Of a DNA stretch of 64,000 nucleotides, positions 55,693-63,792 are shown one piece after another. Within the stretch, counting starts at the first letter, position 1; the number at the start of each line of letters is the position of its first letter. This DNA comes from Microbulbifer sediminum. Lineage in GTDB: Bacteria; Pseudomonadota; Gammaproteobacteria; Pseudomonadales; Cellvibrionaceae. The DNA is taken from the NCBI RefSeq assembly GCF_021729035.1, contig NZ_JAJSAP010000004.1, positions 372,001-436,000 on the forward strand, written 5' to 3'. The notes beneath the pieces were generated by a model. It had not been told where the DNA came from, searched no databases, and worked only from the letters and a program-made list of their open reading frames with translations. The position numbers were made by a program, and so were the translations under genes.

Positions 55693-57783
55693 ATGACAGC
55701 GAAGGAAGCGGTACCCGTTCGCGATCAAGATCGCGCAGACGAAGACTTCTCGATCATCCAGCCAGCTGGTTTCACCCCGGTCGTGACACAGGCAGGTGGT
55801 CGCAAGCTGCTGTTTTCCCCACGTGCCCTGATTGTCGCAGCCGCACTGTTGCTGGGCATGCTGATTCTGGTTTACCTGCTGGTGGCCCGCTCACTGATCT
55901 TTGAAACCCAACCCGCAGACGCCAATGTCAGTGTTTCCGGCCTGGCCCTGCCCCTCGGCGATGGCCACCTGGTGCTTCCAGGCACGTATCGCTATGAAAT
56001 CAGCGCCACCGGCTACCTCCCACAGAGCGGAGAAGTGGAAGTCACCAGTGAAGATCACAGCCGCCGCGCGATCAAACTCGAACGCCTGCCGGGCCACCTT
56101 CAGGTGATCACTGACCCTCCTGTCCCAGTGCGCATCCTGGTAAACGGCAAGGAGATACCCGCTGAAAACGGCCTGGCAAAAAATATTCCTGCAGGTACCA
56201 AGCGTGTCACGATCGAGACCGATCGCTATCTGCCATTTACCCGGGAAGTCGAGATCGAGGGCCTGGATAACACCCAGCAACTGCAGGCCCGACTGCGGCC
56301 CGCCTGGGCCGATGTAGAGATCAGCAGCCATCCGCCGGGGGCCACGGTAACGGTCGAGGGCGAGGTCATCGGCACCACCCCCCTGACGGCACAGCTGATC
56401 CAGGGAGACCGGATAGTGGAGATCTCGCTGCCCGACCACAAAACTGCAGAAGTCCCCGTGGCGGTTACCGCCGGTGTCGACCAGACCCTGGCTCCGGTGG
56501 AACTCGCCGCAGCCGATGGCCTCCTGCGCGTGGCCAGCAGTCCCTCCGGCGCCAGCGTCACCGTCAACGGGGAATTCCGTGGACAGACGCCAATGGAACT
56601 GGAACTGGCGCCGGACAGTGTGCACCAGATCCGCTTCTTCAAGGATGGATTCGGTTCAGTGGAACGCCGCGTGGAGATAGGCCCCGGCGTGGCGCGGGAA
56701 ATCAAAGTGGACCTGTCCGCTGTATTCGGCCGGGTAAAAATCACCAGCAGCCCGGCGAACGCACGCGTTTATATCGACGGGGAGCTGGCCGGCAATACAG
56801 GCGAAACCTTCACCCTACCCGCACGCAGCCACAACATCCTGGTACGCAAGCAGGGCTACGAGGATTACCAGACCAGTGTCATACCCAGTGCCAAACTGGA
56901 GCAGACCGTGCGCGCGGTGCTGCTGACTGAAGAACAAGCCCGCTGGAGCAATATCCCTGCGGAGGTCACCCACGGTGCGGGTGGCCGCATGCTCCTGATG
57001 CGCCCGAATGCACAGTTCACCATGGGATCCTCACGGCGGGAGCAGGGTCGACGCGCCAACGAAGTCATGCGCAAGATTTCCCTGACGCGGCCGTTCTATA
57101 TCGGTACGACCGAGGTTACCAACCGCCAGTTCCGGCGCTTCAAGCGCATGCACAGCTCAAGCCACGTCAATGGAGTAAGCCTCGACAATGACAACCTGCC
57201 GGTGGTCAATGTCAGCTGGTCCGACGCCGCGCTGTTCTGTAACTGGCTCAGCCAGCGCGACGGCCTGAAACCGGTCTACCGCTCTGAAGGCAGCCGTGTT
57301 ACCGGGTTCGACGCCAGCGCCAACGGCTACCGCCTGCCCACGGAAGCTGAATGGGCCTGGGCCGCACGTTTTCGCAACGGCGCTATGCTGAAATTCCCCT
57401 GGGGCAACGAATTACCGGTGCGCAAGAACTCCGGTAATTATGCCGACAACAACGCCGCACAGCTGGTCCCCGCTGTACTGCGTTCCTACAGCGACCGCTA
57501 TGCCGCCACTGCCCCGGTGGCCAGTTACAGCGCCAACCCGTTGGGCCTGTATGACCTGGGTGGCAACGTGTCTGAATGGATCCACGACCTGTACACCATC
57601 GGCACCGGCCTCTCAATGCGCCGGGAGGAGAACCCTGTGGGCCCACAGGATGGTGATTACCATGTAATCCGTGGTTCCAGCTGGCGTCATGCGGGACTTA
57701 CCGAATTGCGCCTGTCGTTCAGGGACTACGGTGCTGAGCCTCGCAGCGATGTGGGTTTCCGCGTTGCCCGTTGGGTCTATTAG
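55693..57783 (+). CDS. membrane-anchored PEGA-repeat SUMF1/FGE-like protein
   Basis: 696 residues. One membrane helix near residues 45-65. Three or four PEGA-type beta domains follow (about 75-410), for example S-S-P-S-G-A-S-V-T-V-N-G and S-S-P-A-N-A-R-V-Y-I-D-G. The C-terminal 290 residues are a SUMF1/formylglycine-generating-enzyme fold, with M-G-S-S-R-R-E, R-L-P-T-E-A-E-W-A-W-A-A-R, G-L-Y-D-L-G-G-N-V-S-E-W, and G-F-R-V-A-R at the end. The copper-binding Cys pair of true FGE is not visible, so the domain is probably a non-catalytic binding module. PEGA domains face the periplasm. Confidence 0.85.
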   Translation: MTAKEAVPVRDQDRADEDFSIIQPAGFTPVVTQAGGRKLLFSPRALIVAAALLLGMLILVYLLVARSLIFETQPADANVSVSGLALPLGDGHLVLPGTYRYEISATGYLPQSGEVEVTSEDHSRRAIKLERLPGHLQVITDPPVPVRILVNGKEIPAENGLAKNIPAGTKRVTIETDRYLPFTREVEIEGLDNTQQLQARLRPAWADVEISSHPPGATVTVEGEVIGTTPLTAQLIQGDRIVEISLPDHKTAEVPVAVTAGVDQTLAPVELAAADGLLRVASSPSGASVTVNGEFRGQTPMELELAPDSVHQIRFFKDGFGSVERRVEIGPGVAREIKVDLSAVFGRVKITSSPANARVYIDGELAGNTGETFTLPARSHNILVRKQGYEDYQTSVIPSAKLEQTVRAVLLTEEQARWSNIPAEVTHGAGGRMLLMRPNAQFTMGSSRREQGRRANEVMRKISLTRPFYIGTTEVTNRQFRRFKRMHSSSHVNGVSLDNDNLPVVNVSWSDAALFCNWLSQRDGLKPVYRSEGSRVTGFDASANGYRLPTEAEWAWAARFRNGAMLKFPWGNELPVRKNSGNYADNNAAQLVPAVLRSYSDRYAATAPVASYSANPLGLYDLGGNVSEWIHDLYTIGTGLSMRREENPVGPQDGDYHVIRGSSWRHAGLTELRLSFRDYGAEPRSDVGFRVARWVY

Positions 57784-57817
57784 GAATTCCGCACCAGCGG
57801 ACAGACGGAGAGAAGCA

Positions 57818-58048
57818 ATGAAACAAATCTGGTTGGCGCTGGCGTTCATTCTGCTGCCGCTCGTGGGATTCGCGCAGGATCAGGAACCGCAGGGAGGGGA
57901 CACAGCAACTCCGGCTGAAGAGCAGGATGCAGCCAATGTACGAGCCCGCGCTCCCGACAGCAACAGTAAAGAAAGCGACGTGGACAACTACGAGGCATCG
58001 GAAGAAATTTCCGAAGACCTGTCCGTGTCCTACCCGATCGATATCTGA
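57818..58048 (+). CDS. small acidic exported protein
   Basis: 76 residues from the ATG at 57818, with ACGGAGAG upstream. A signal peptide (W-L-A-L-A-F-I-L-L-P-L-V-G-F-A, cleavage near residue 19) leaves a very acidic mature chain of about 57 residues (rich in Asp, Glu and Ser, ending S-Y-P-I-D-I). The chain looks intrinsically disordered. It is too short for any known domain. Position between the PEGA/SUMF1 gene and the channel gene suggests a small accessory of the system. Confidence 0.65.
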   Translation: MKQIWLALAFILLPLVGFAQDQEPQGGDTATPAEEQDAANVRARAPDSNSKESDVDNYEASEEISEDLSVSYPIDI

Positions 58049-58098
58049 GCCAACGGTCAAACCACCGGGAAAAATTGCGGAGCAGAGCGAGAACCACT

Positions 58099-58893
58099 AT
58101 GAAATTCAAATCCTCCGATTTTGTATTCCAGCTGTTTGCGTTACTGGGCGCGATCATCCTGGTGCATGCTATTTATGTGGCGGTGATCCGGCCCAATGCG
58201 GATGCACTGATCGAGGAGCAGCTGGCGCGCGAAGCGGCCGGTGAAACCTATATCCAGCAGCGATCCCTGTATATCGTCATGCGCGACTATGAACAGGAGG
58301 CCTGCTTTGTACTGATGCTATGGGCCATGGCGATCATGGGCCTCAAGGCACAACGCAGCATACGCGAACGCAAGCTGCTCGACCGCGCCCTGCTCAATGT
58401 ACGCGAGGGCACCCCGATCCTGCCCGAGGATGCGCGGGACCTGTCCCGGCCCATCCAGGCACTGCCGGAAGAAGAGCGTAACTACCTGTTGCCCCGAGCA
58501 CTACTCACTGCCCTGCAACGCTTCAGCTCCACCCGTAATGTGGCGGCAGTCTCGAATTCGGTAAAGGAGGTCTGTGATACCGAGGGAGACCGGCTCGACT
58601 CGGAGCTGGCCATGGTGCGGTATATCACCTGGGCCATTCCCTCCATCGGTTTTATCGGCACGGTACGCGGTATCGGTGAAGCCCTGTCGCAGGCCCACCG
58701 CGCCGTCGAGGGTGATATCGCCGGGGTAACCGTCAGCCTGGGCGTGGCCTTCAACTCCACCTTTATCGCCCTGGTAATCAGTATCGTGATCATGTTTTTC
58801 ACCCATCAGCTACAGCTCATGCAGGAACGGCTGGTGCTGGATACACAGAATTACTGTGACAACAACCTGCTGCGTTTCCTCAAGGTCAGCTGA
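58099..58893 (+). CDS. MotA/TolQ/ExbB-type proton channel subunit
   Basis: 264 residues from the ATG at 58099, preceded by GAGCGAGAA; a TTG at 58075 is less likely. A first membrane helix near residues 8-30, a second near 70-90, then a cytoplasmic stretch and a pair of long helices near 175-200 and 215-245, with G-F-I-G-T-V-R-G-I-G-E-A-L and G-V-T-V-S-L-G-V-A-F-N-S-T-F-I-A. This is the core pattern of the TolQ/ExbB/MotA family, which forms the ion path of pmf-driven motors and works with a one-helix partner. Here the likely partners are the two VWA proteins encoded by the next-but-one genes. Confidence 0.87.
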   Translation: MKFKSSDFVFQLFALLGAIILVHAIYVAVIRPNADALIEEQLAREAAGETYIQQRSLYIVMRDYEQEACFVLMLWAMAIMGLKAQRSIRERKLLDRALLNVREGTPILPEDARDLSRPIQALPEEERNYLLPRALLTALQRFSSTRNVAAVSNSVKEVCDTEGDRLDSELAMVRYITWAIPSIGFIGTVRGIGEALSQAHRAVEGDIAGVTVSLGVAFNSTFIALVISIVIMFFTHQLQLMQERLVLDTQNYCDNNLLRFLKVS

Positions 58894-58956
58894 CCGGGTA
58901 AATGCCGCCAGGCGCACGCCCGGTAAGCCGGGTATGTGTCCACCGCAAACAAGTAA

Positions 58957-58989
58957 CCCTTCCGCCAAGACTCAAGGTCCGCGGAAGGG
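58957..58989 (+). other. intercistronic hairpin after the channel gene
   Basis: Exact arms CCCTTCCGC and GCGGAAGGG with a 15-base loop; the right arm ends 16 bases before the next start codon, just ahead of the AAGGAG ribosome site. It could limit translation of the next gene or protect upstream mRNA. Confidence 0.5.
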
Positions 58990-59005
58990 AAGAAGGAGCT
59001 AGCCC

Positions 59006-60313
59006 ATGGCGCAACAAGGCGTACTGGAAATTAACGACTGCGGCCTCAGGGTCTTCACCGGTACCGACGAGATACTGGACAGCCCCGGGGTGGCGGTGGT
59101 GGACAGCCACAAGATCCTGGTGGGTACCGCAGCGCTGATGCGCGCCCGCAGTAACCCGACACGCGTCAACAGCCAGTTCTGGCGCCGACTGAGCCTGGAA
59201 TCCCTGAACTCCGACAATGCCCGCTGCCGCCACCATGCAGATCTCGCCTACAGCCAGCTGCAGGATATGGCCGAACACTGCGACATGCCCGATGAACTGG
59301 TGCTGGCGGTGCCAGGCAATTTCACCCGTGAACAGCTGGCCCTGCTACTTGGTATCGTCAACGAAAGCCCTGTCAATGCAGTGGGGCTTGTGGATGCCGC
59401 CACTGCCTGCGTTGGCGACTGTGCCCCGCGCGGGGTACACCTTCATGTGGAATTACAGCGCCACCAGACCCTGGTAAGCCGGGTGGAAGTACACGAGCAG
59501 GCAACACTGGACCTCGCCGAAACCGTCAGTGACGCCGGCCTGCAGCATTTCCAGGATGCGTGGGCTCGGGTATTTACTGACGCATTTATCATGCAGTGCC
59601 GCTTCGACCCCCAGCACTCTGCAGAGGCGGAGCAACAATTGTATGACCTGATGCCTCAGTGGGTGGGTCGCGCCATGCGCCAGGGTGAGGTCATGGCGGA
59701 GTTGGAGGACCGCACCGCCAAGGTAAGCCTGCGACAGCTGCAGGACGCCAGCACCCCTATTCTGTCGCGTATCCGCGCACTGCTCGACAATCTCGCTGAT
59801 CCCTCCAGCGTGGTATTCGTGTCACATCGCTGGGCGGACGTCCCGGCAGGCGCGCAACTGGCCGAGCGCATCCACCTGCTGCCGCACAACAGCATCGCTC
59901 AGGCGGTGGAAAAGCGCTGGTATGAAGTCCACAGCGAGACCGAGGCCCTGCGCCTTGTCACCGCCGTATCGGCGGCACCGGCCAACGAGGTGGCAGTGCA
60001 GGTCAACGCCACCGCCGAGGCTGCCGCCACCCACCTGCTGTTCGGGCATCGCGCGCTGGCGGCTCAGCAGCCACTGTTTGTCAGTTGGCAGGAAGGCAAG
60101 CTGAATATCACCCCCACGCCTCCCGAGCATCCCGCCGCCACGGTAACCAACCATGCCGGCCGCCTGGCCCTGCGCGTCGATGCGGGTGCACAACTGATGC
60201 TCAATGGCGAGGCAATCGCGGCACCGGTAAATCTCACCGCCGGCGACAGGATCGGCGCGATGGATTTTGACGAGGTCATCACCGCAATCAGTGTGGAGCA
60301 ATATGGCGCGTAA
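59006..60313 (+). CDS. possible actin/Hsp70-fold protein of the motor-like operon
   Basis: 435 residues; AAGGAG precedes the ATG. No signal peptide. The N-terminal half is alpha/beta with spacing like an actin/Hsp70 ATPase: a degenerate phosphate loop near I-N-D-C-G-L-R-V-F, then L-V-L-A-V-P-G-N-F-T near residues 98-107 and N-A-V-G-L-V-D-A-A near 125-133 where Hsp70 proteins have V-P-A-Y-F and E-P-T-A-A. The key D-x-G-T-T is not intact, so ATP binding is uncertain. The last 90 residues (Q-L-M-L-N-G-E, G-D-R-I-G-A-M) look like a small FHA-like beta domain. A cytoplasmic regulator is a guess. The VWA gene starts inside its last codons. Confidence 0.5.
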   Translation: MAQQGVLEINDCGLRVFTGTDEILDSPGVAVVDSHKILVGTAALMRARSNPTRVNSQFWRRLSLESLNSDNARCRHHADLAYSQLQDMAEHCDMPDELVLAVPGNFTREQLALLLGIVNESPVNAVGLVDAATACVGDCAPRGVHLHVELQRHQTLVSRVEVHEQATLDLAETVSDAGLQHFQDAWARVFTDAFIMQCRFDPQHSAEAEQQLYDLMPQWVGRAMRQGEVMAELEDRTAKVSLRQLQDASTPILSRIRALLDNLADPSSVVFVSHRWADVPAGAQLAERIHLLPHNSIAQAVEKRWYEVHSETEALRLVTAVSAAPANEVAVQVNATAEAAATHLLFGHRALAAQQPLFVSWQEGKLNITPTPPEHPAATVTNHAGRLALRVDAGAQLMLNGEAIAAPVNLTAGDRIGAMDFDEVITAISVEQYGA

Positions 60314-61385
60314 GAATCGGCGGTTCACCACTTTCAGCCTGTCGTTCCTCGACATCATGTCCTGTGGCTTTGGCGCCGTGGCGCTGATCTTTTTGATCAT
60401 CAAACATGGCTCCGACCACGATATTGAAGTGAAAAACGAGGACCTTGCGGCCGAGGTCGAACTCATGAAGGAGGAAGTCCAGTTCGGACGGGAACACCTG
60501 GTACTGGCCCGTAACACGCTCGATGCCACCAGCGATGAACTTGCCGACGCACAGGGCCTGGCACGCCGCATCATCGAACAGATCGAGGAAGTAAAAGGCA
60601 ACATTGCCGAAATCGACAGCAATACGGAAGAGGACGATATCAAGCGGCTGCAGGACAAGCTGAAGAAGCTCCAGGACGCCAAGAAACAGCTTGAGGAGGA
60701 GAACAAAAAACTCGGCAACAACGTGCGCAAGTTTGTCGGCGAAGGCGACCGCCAGTACCTGACGGGTTTACGCCTGGGCGGTAACCGTATCCTGATCTTG
60801 TTGGACTCTTCCGCCAGTATGCTGGGGGATGAACTGATCAAGGTTATCCGCACCCGCAACATGTCCTCGCGCACCAAGCGCGAGGCGGGAAAATGGCGCC
60901 GTGCGATCAACACGGTTTCGTGGCTCACGGCACAGTTCCCGCAGGACAGCCAGTACCAGATCTACACGTTCAATACCGGGTTCTCGGCCGCCATTGCCGG
61001 AACCGAGGACCGCTGGCTGAACGTGGATGACCGGGACCAGCTGGATGACGCCATCAAGGCTCTGGACGAGGTTGTACCGGACGGGGGCACCAGTCTGGAG
61101 CGGGTATTCAACGCAGTCAGTGCCATGTCCCCGCTACCGGACAATATCATCCTGATTACCGACGGCCTTCCCACCCAGGGCATGAAAAAGCCGCGGCGCA
61201 ATGTGGTCACCGGCAAGGAGCGCCGCAAGCTCTTTACCCGCGCAGTGAAAGCCCTGCCCGGGGGCATACCGGTTAACGTTATCCTGGCACCGATGGACGG
61301 TGATCCCTTCGCTGCCAGCGAATTCTGGAAGCTGGCCATGGAAACGGATGGCTCCTTCCTGGCACCGTCGAGGGACTGGCCATGA
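60303..61385 (+). CDS. VWA protein with TolR/MotB-like membrane anchor (paralogue 1)
   Basis: 360 residues from the ATG at 60303, overlapping the upstream gene by 11 bases. The N-terminal membrane helix (about 14-34) holds S-F-L-D17-I-M-S-C-G-F-G-A, with an Asp near its cytoplasmic end as in TolR, ExbD and MotB. A coiled coil (about 40-150) follows, then a von Willebrand A domain with a MIDAS-type metal site D168-S-S170-A-S172 and I-T-D-G-L-P-T-Q-G near residues 290-298. The domain is predicted periplasmic. In TolR/MotB the Asp is the proton-carrying residue; the same role here is inference. The gene is coupled to the next paralogue by an ATGA overlap. Confidence 0.82.
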   Translation: MARKNRRFTTFSLSFLDIMSCGFGAVALIFLIIKHGSDHDIEVKNEDLAAEVELMKEEVQFGREHLVLARNTLDATSDELADAQGLARRIIEQIEEVKGNIAEIDSNTEEDDIKRLQDKLKKLQDAKKQLEEENKKLGNNVRKFVGEGDRQYLTGLRLGGNRILILLDSSASMLGDELIKVIRTRNMSSRTKREAGKWRRAINTVSWLTAQFPQDSQYQIYTFNTGFSAAIAGTEDRWLNVDDRDQLDDAIKALDEVVPDGGTSLERVFNAVSAMSPLPDNIILITDGLPTQGMKKPRRNVVTGKERRKLFTRAVKALPGGIPVNVILAPMDGDPFAASEFWKLAMETDGSFLAPSRDWP

Positions 61386-62386
61386 GACGCAATCGCCTGA
61401 AGCGCCAGCAGGAAGAGTTCAGCATCTCGTTTCTGGACGTAATCTGCTGTGGGTTCGGCGCCATCGTGTTGCTATTAATGATCGCCAAGACTGTCGAGCC
61501 CATCGTTCTCGAGGAGGCTGAACTGGACCTGGACGGCCAGGTGAAGCAGCTGCAGGAGCAGCTGGCACAGATCCGCGGCGAGACCACCGTGCTCAACCGG
61601 GACCTGAACGCCAAGCGCGAACAGCTGGATATCGAGCGCGAGCGGATCGCCAACCTGCGCGGCAGGCTGTCCGTCCTGCAGGCGCAATATGCCAGCAAGA
61701 CCGAGGGTGAGACCGAAGAGGGCAAGCTAAAGGGCGAGCTTACCGTGGCGCTGCAAACCATGACCGACGAAATGCGCCGCCTGCTGGGAGAAAACTACCA
61801 GCGCAAGAACAATGTGATCGGGGGTATTCCGGTAGACAGTGAATACATCCTGTTCATCATCGATACCTCCGGCAGTATGTTCAATTACGGCTGGGACCGG
61901 ATGATGAACGAGATGGTCAACACCCTCGACCTCTATCCCAACGTCAAGGGCATCCAGGTCATGAACGACATGGGGGACTATATGTTCTCCAATTACCGAA
62001 GCAAGTGGATACCCGATACCCCGGGACGCCGCCAGGCGATCCTGAAAAGACTGCGTTCCTGGAATCCATTCAGTAATTCCAGTCCGGTCGAGGGGATCCA
62101 GAAGGCAGTACGCAGTTTCTACGATCCCAACAAGAAAATCAGTATCTACGTGCTGGGCGACGAATTCACCGGAAAGTCAATCCGCCGCGTAATGCTGGCT
62201 GTCGACCGGGTGAATGCCCAGCATGGCGAGGGCAAGCGCAATGTGCGCATCCATGCAATCGGTTTCCCGATCCAGTTTTCCAGGCCGCCGCACCTGCAGA
62301 CAACCGGACTGAGGTTTGCGGCGCTGATGCGTGAGCTGACCTATCGCAACGGGGGAACTTTCGTAGGACTCAACGATTTCCGGTAG
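61382..62386 (+). CDS. VWA protein with TolR/MotB-like membrane anchor (paralogue 2)
   Basis: 334 residues. The membrane helix (about 15-36) holds S-F-L-D19-V-I-C-C-G-F-G-A, nearly the same signature as paralogue 1. A coiled coil (about 45-140) leads to a VWA domain with D161-T-S163-G-S165 at the metal site and V-L-G-D-E-F-T-G-K near residue 258. Start overlaps the stop of paralogue 1 by four bases (ATGA), which suggests equal translation and a heterodimer. The domains are otherwise diverged, so they probably bind different ligands. Confidence 0.85.
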   Translation: MRRNRLKRQQEEFSISFLDVICCGFGAIVLLLMIAKTVEPIVLEEAELDLDGQVKQLQEQLAQIRGETTVLNRDLNAKREQLDIERERIANLRGRLSVLQAQYASKTEGETEEGKLKGELTVALQTMTDEMRRLLGENYQRKNNVIGGIPVDSEYILFIIDTSGSMFNYGWDRMMNEMVNTLDLYPNVKGIQVMNDMGDYMFSNYRSKWIPDTPGRRQAILKRLRSWNPFSNSSPVEGIQKAVRSFYDPNKKISIYVLGDEFTGKSIRRVMLAVDRVNAQHGEGKRNVRIHAIGFPIQFSRPPHLQTTGLRFAALMRELTYRNGGTFVGLNDFR

Positions 62387-62417
62387 CGCCGCCGGCGCCA
62401 CCGGCCAGGAGCGAGCC

Positions 62418-63089
62418 ATGGCCTTGAAGATAAATGGATTTACGGTATTAGGCAGGGTTGTGCTGGCGGCCTCGGTGCTGTTGGCTGCCGCCTGCGCACA
62501 TACGGTAAAGGTTGACGGTGACTATCCGGAGCCTGTCGGTGAACAGTACCCGCTGAATGTTGGCTACTACCTGAGCCAGGATTTTCGCGAGTTTACCTAC
62601 CACGAGGACAGTGAGGACCGGGACGAGTGGAATATCAATACCGGTCGCGCACAGCAGAACCTGTTCCAGACGGTACTGGGCGCAATGTTCACGGAGTCCA
62701 TACCCCTGGCCAGTTATCCCCAGGACCTGCCCGACAGTATCGAACTGGTGATTGTGCCGGAGGTACGGGAACTGCAGTTCACCATGCCCCGGGAAACCCG
62801 GGTGAATATTTTCGAGGTATGGATCAAGTACGACATGCACGCCTACGATAAAAATGGGGACCAGGTGGCAAGTTGGGTGATTACCGCTTACGGCAAGACA
62901 CCGACAGCCTTCCTGAAATCCCGGGAGGCTGCACTCGGCCAGGCTATCAACGTGGCCCTGCGGGATGCCGGGGCCACGCTGTATACCGGTTTCGAGCGGG
63001 TTCCCGAACTACAGGCCCTGGTGGCGAGCAAGCAGCGGGCCCTTTCACTGAAAGACCAACCGGGTGGGGAAGCAGAAACCACGGACTGA
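62418..63089 (+). CDS. lipoprotein of unknown function
   Basis: 223 residues. The lipobox is L-L-A-A-A-C at about residue 26. The rest is alpha/beta, with V-R-E-L-Q-F-T-M-P and E-V-W-I-K-Y-D-M near residues 115-140 and a helical end. The layout is like the LptE/ABC-transport auxiliary lipoprotein type, but the match is loose. It lies 31 bases after VWA paralogue 2 and is the third lipoprotein of the cluster. Confidence 0.7.
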   Translation: MALKINGFTVLGRVVLAASVLLAAACAHTVKVDGDYPEPVGEQYPLNVGYYLSQDFREFTYHEDSEDRDEWNINTGRAQQNLFQTVLGAMFTESIPLASYPQDLPDSIELVIVPEVRELQFTMPRETRVNIFEVWIKYDMHAYDKNGDQVASWVITAYGKTPTAFLKSREAALGQAINVALRDAGATLYTGFERVPELQALVASKQRALSLKDQPGGEAETTD

Positions 63090-63101
63090 CAGGAGGTTGT
63101 T

Positions 63102-63764
63102 GTGGTCAAGGTAATTTTTGTGATTCTGGTGGCTGCCGCCACCGGTTGTACCACGGTGGTCATCGATGAATACCGGCGCAGCGATGGCGAGCTTGCCGCG
63201 GGTGATTCTGTGGTCATCCTCGGCCGGCGTCACTCAAGTGACTATGAGACTGAACCGGACCTGATCGACTGTGTCGGCCGTACCCTGCATAACCCAGACG
63301 GAGGAGTCACAGTCATTTCAGAACAGCATTTCGTCGACGCCATGTACCCCTGGTTCGAGCCACGAACCGCGCCATTACACCTGAAGTCCCTGGACCGCCT
63401 GATGGAGAACAGCAAGGTCCGCGAGCGGCTGGAAGCCTTCGGGGTGAAATATATCGTATGGATCGATGGTTCAACCGAGACCACGGCCAGTGCGGGATCC
63501 ATAGGCTGCTCCATTGGGACCGGCGGTGCCGGCTGCTTCGGTTTTGGCACCTGGGACAAGGAATCGGATTACGAAGCGTCGGTGTGGGACTTCCGGGACA
63601 AGGAACTGTCGGGCAAGCTGAATGCCGATGCCAAGGGTACGTCCTACATGCCCGCCATTGTTATTCCCATCCCGCTGATCGCGCGGGTCCAGAACAATGC
63701 CTGTAAAGGTATGGCCGCCCAGCTCGAGCAGTTCCTGCTGCCGGGGCAAGCCACCAAAAGTTAA
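63102..63764 (+). CDS. lipoprotein of unknown function
   Basis: 220 residues from a GTG with AGGAGG upstream. The lipobox is A-A-A-T-G-C at about residue 16. The domain has G-D-S-V-V-I-L-G-R-R and Y-I-V-W-I-D-G-S-T-E-T-T, alternating strands and helices, and a glycine/cysteine-rich loop (C-S-I-G-T-G-G-A-G-C). It may be related to CsgG-like outer-membrane lipoprotein folds, but I do not recognise it firmly. Confidence 0.68.
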   Translation: MVKVIFVILVAAATGCTTVVIDEYRRSDGELAAGDSVVILGRRHSSDYETEPDLIDCVGRTLHNPDGGVTVISEQHFVDAMYPWFEPRTAPLHLKSLDRLMENSKVRERLEAFGVKYIVWIDGSTETTASAGSIGCSIGTGGAGCFGFGTWDKESDYEASVWDFRDKELSGKLNADAKGTSYMPAIVIPIPLIARVQNNACKGMAAQLEQFLLPGQATKS

Positions 63765-63792
63765 AAGTTAACGGAGGGAGGGACCCAGAGCC

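Noticed and set aside
55693-57783. Sulfatase-modifying enzyme
   Set aside because: No sulfatase gene nearby and the active-site cysteines of FGE are not visible.
58099-62386. Zorya-type defence system (ZorA/ZorB)
   Set aside because: The channel lacks a long cytoplasmic tail and the partners carry VWA rather than OmpA-like domains; no ZorC, ZorD or ZorE-like gene is seen.
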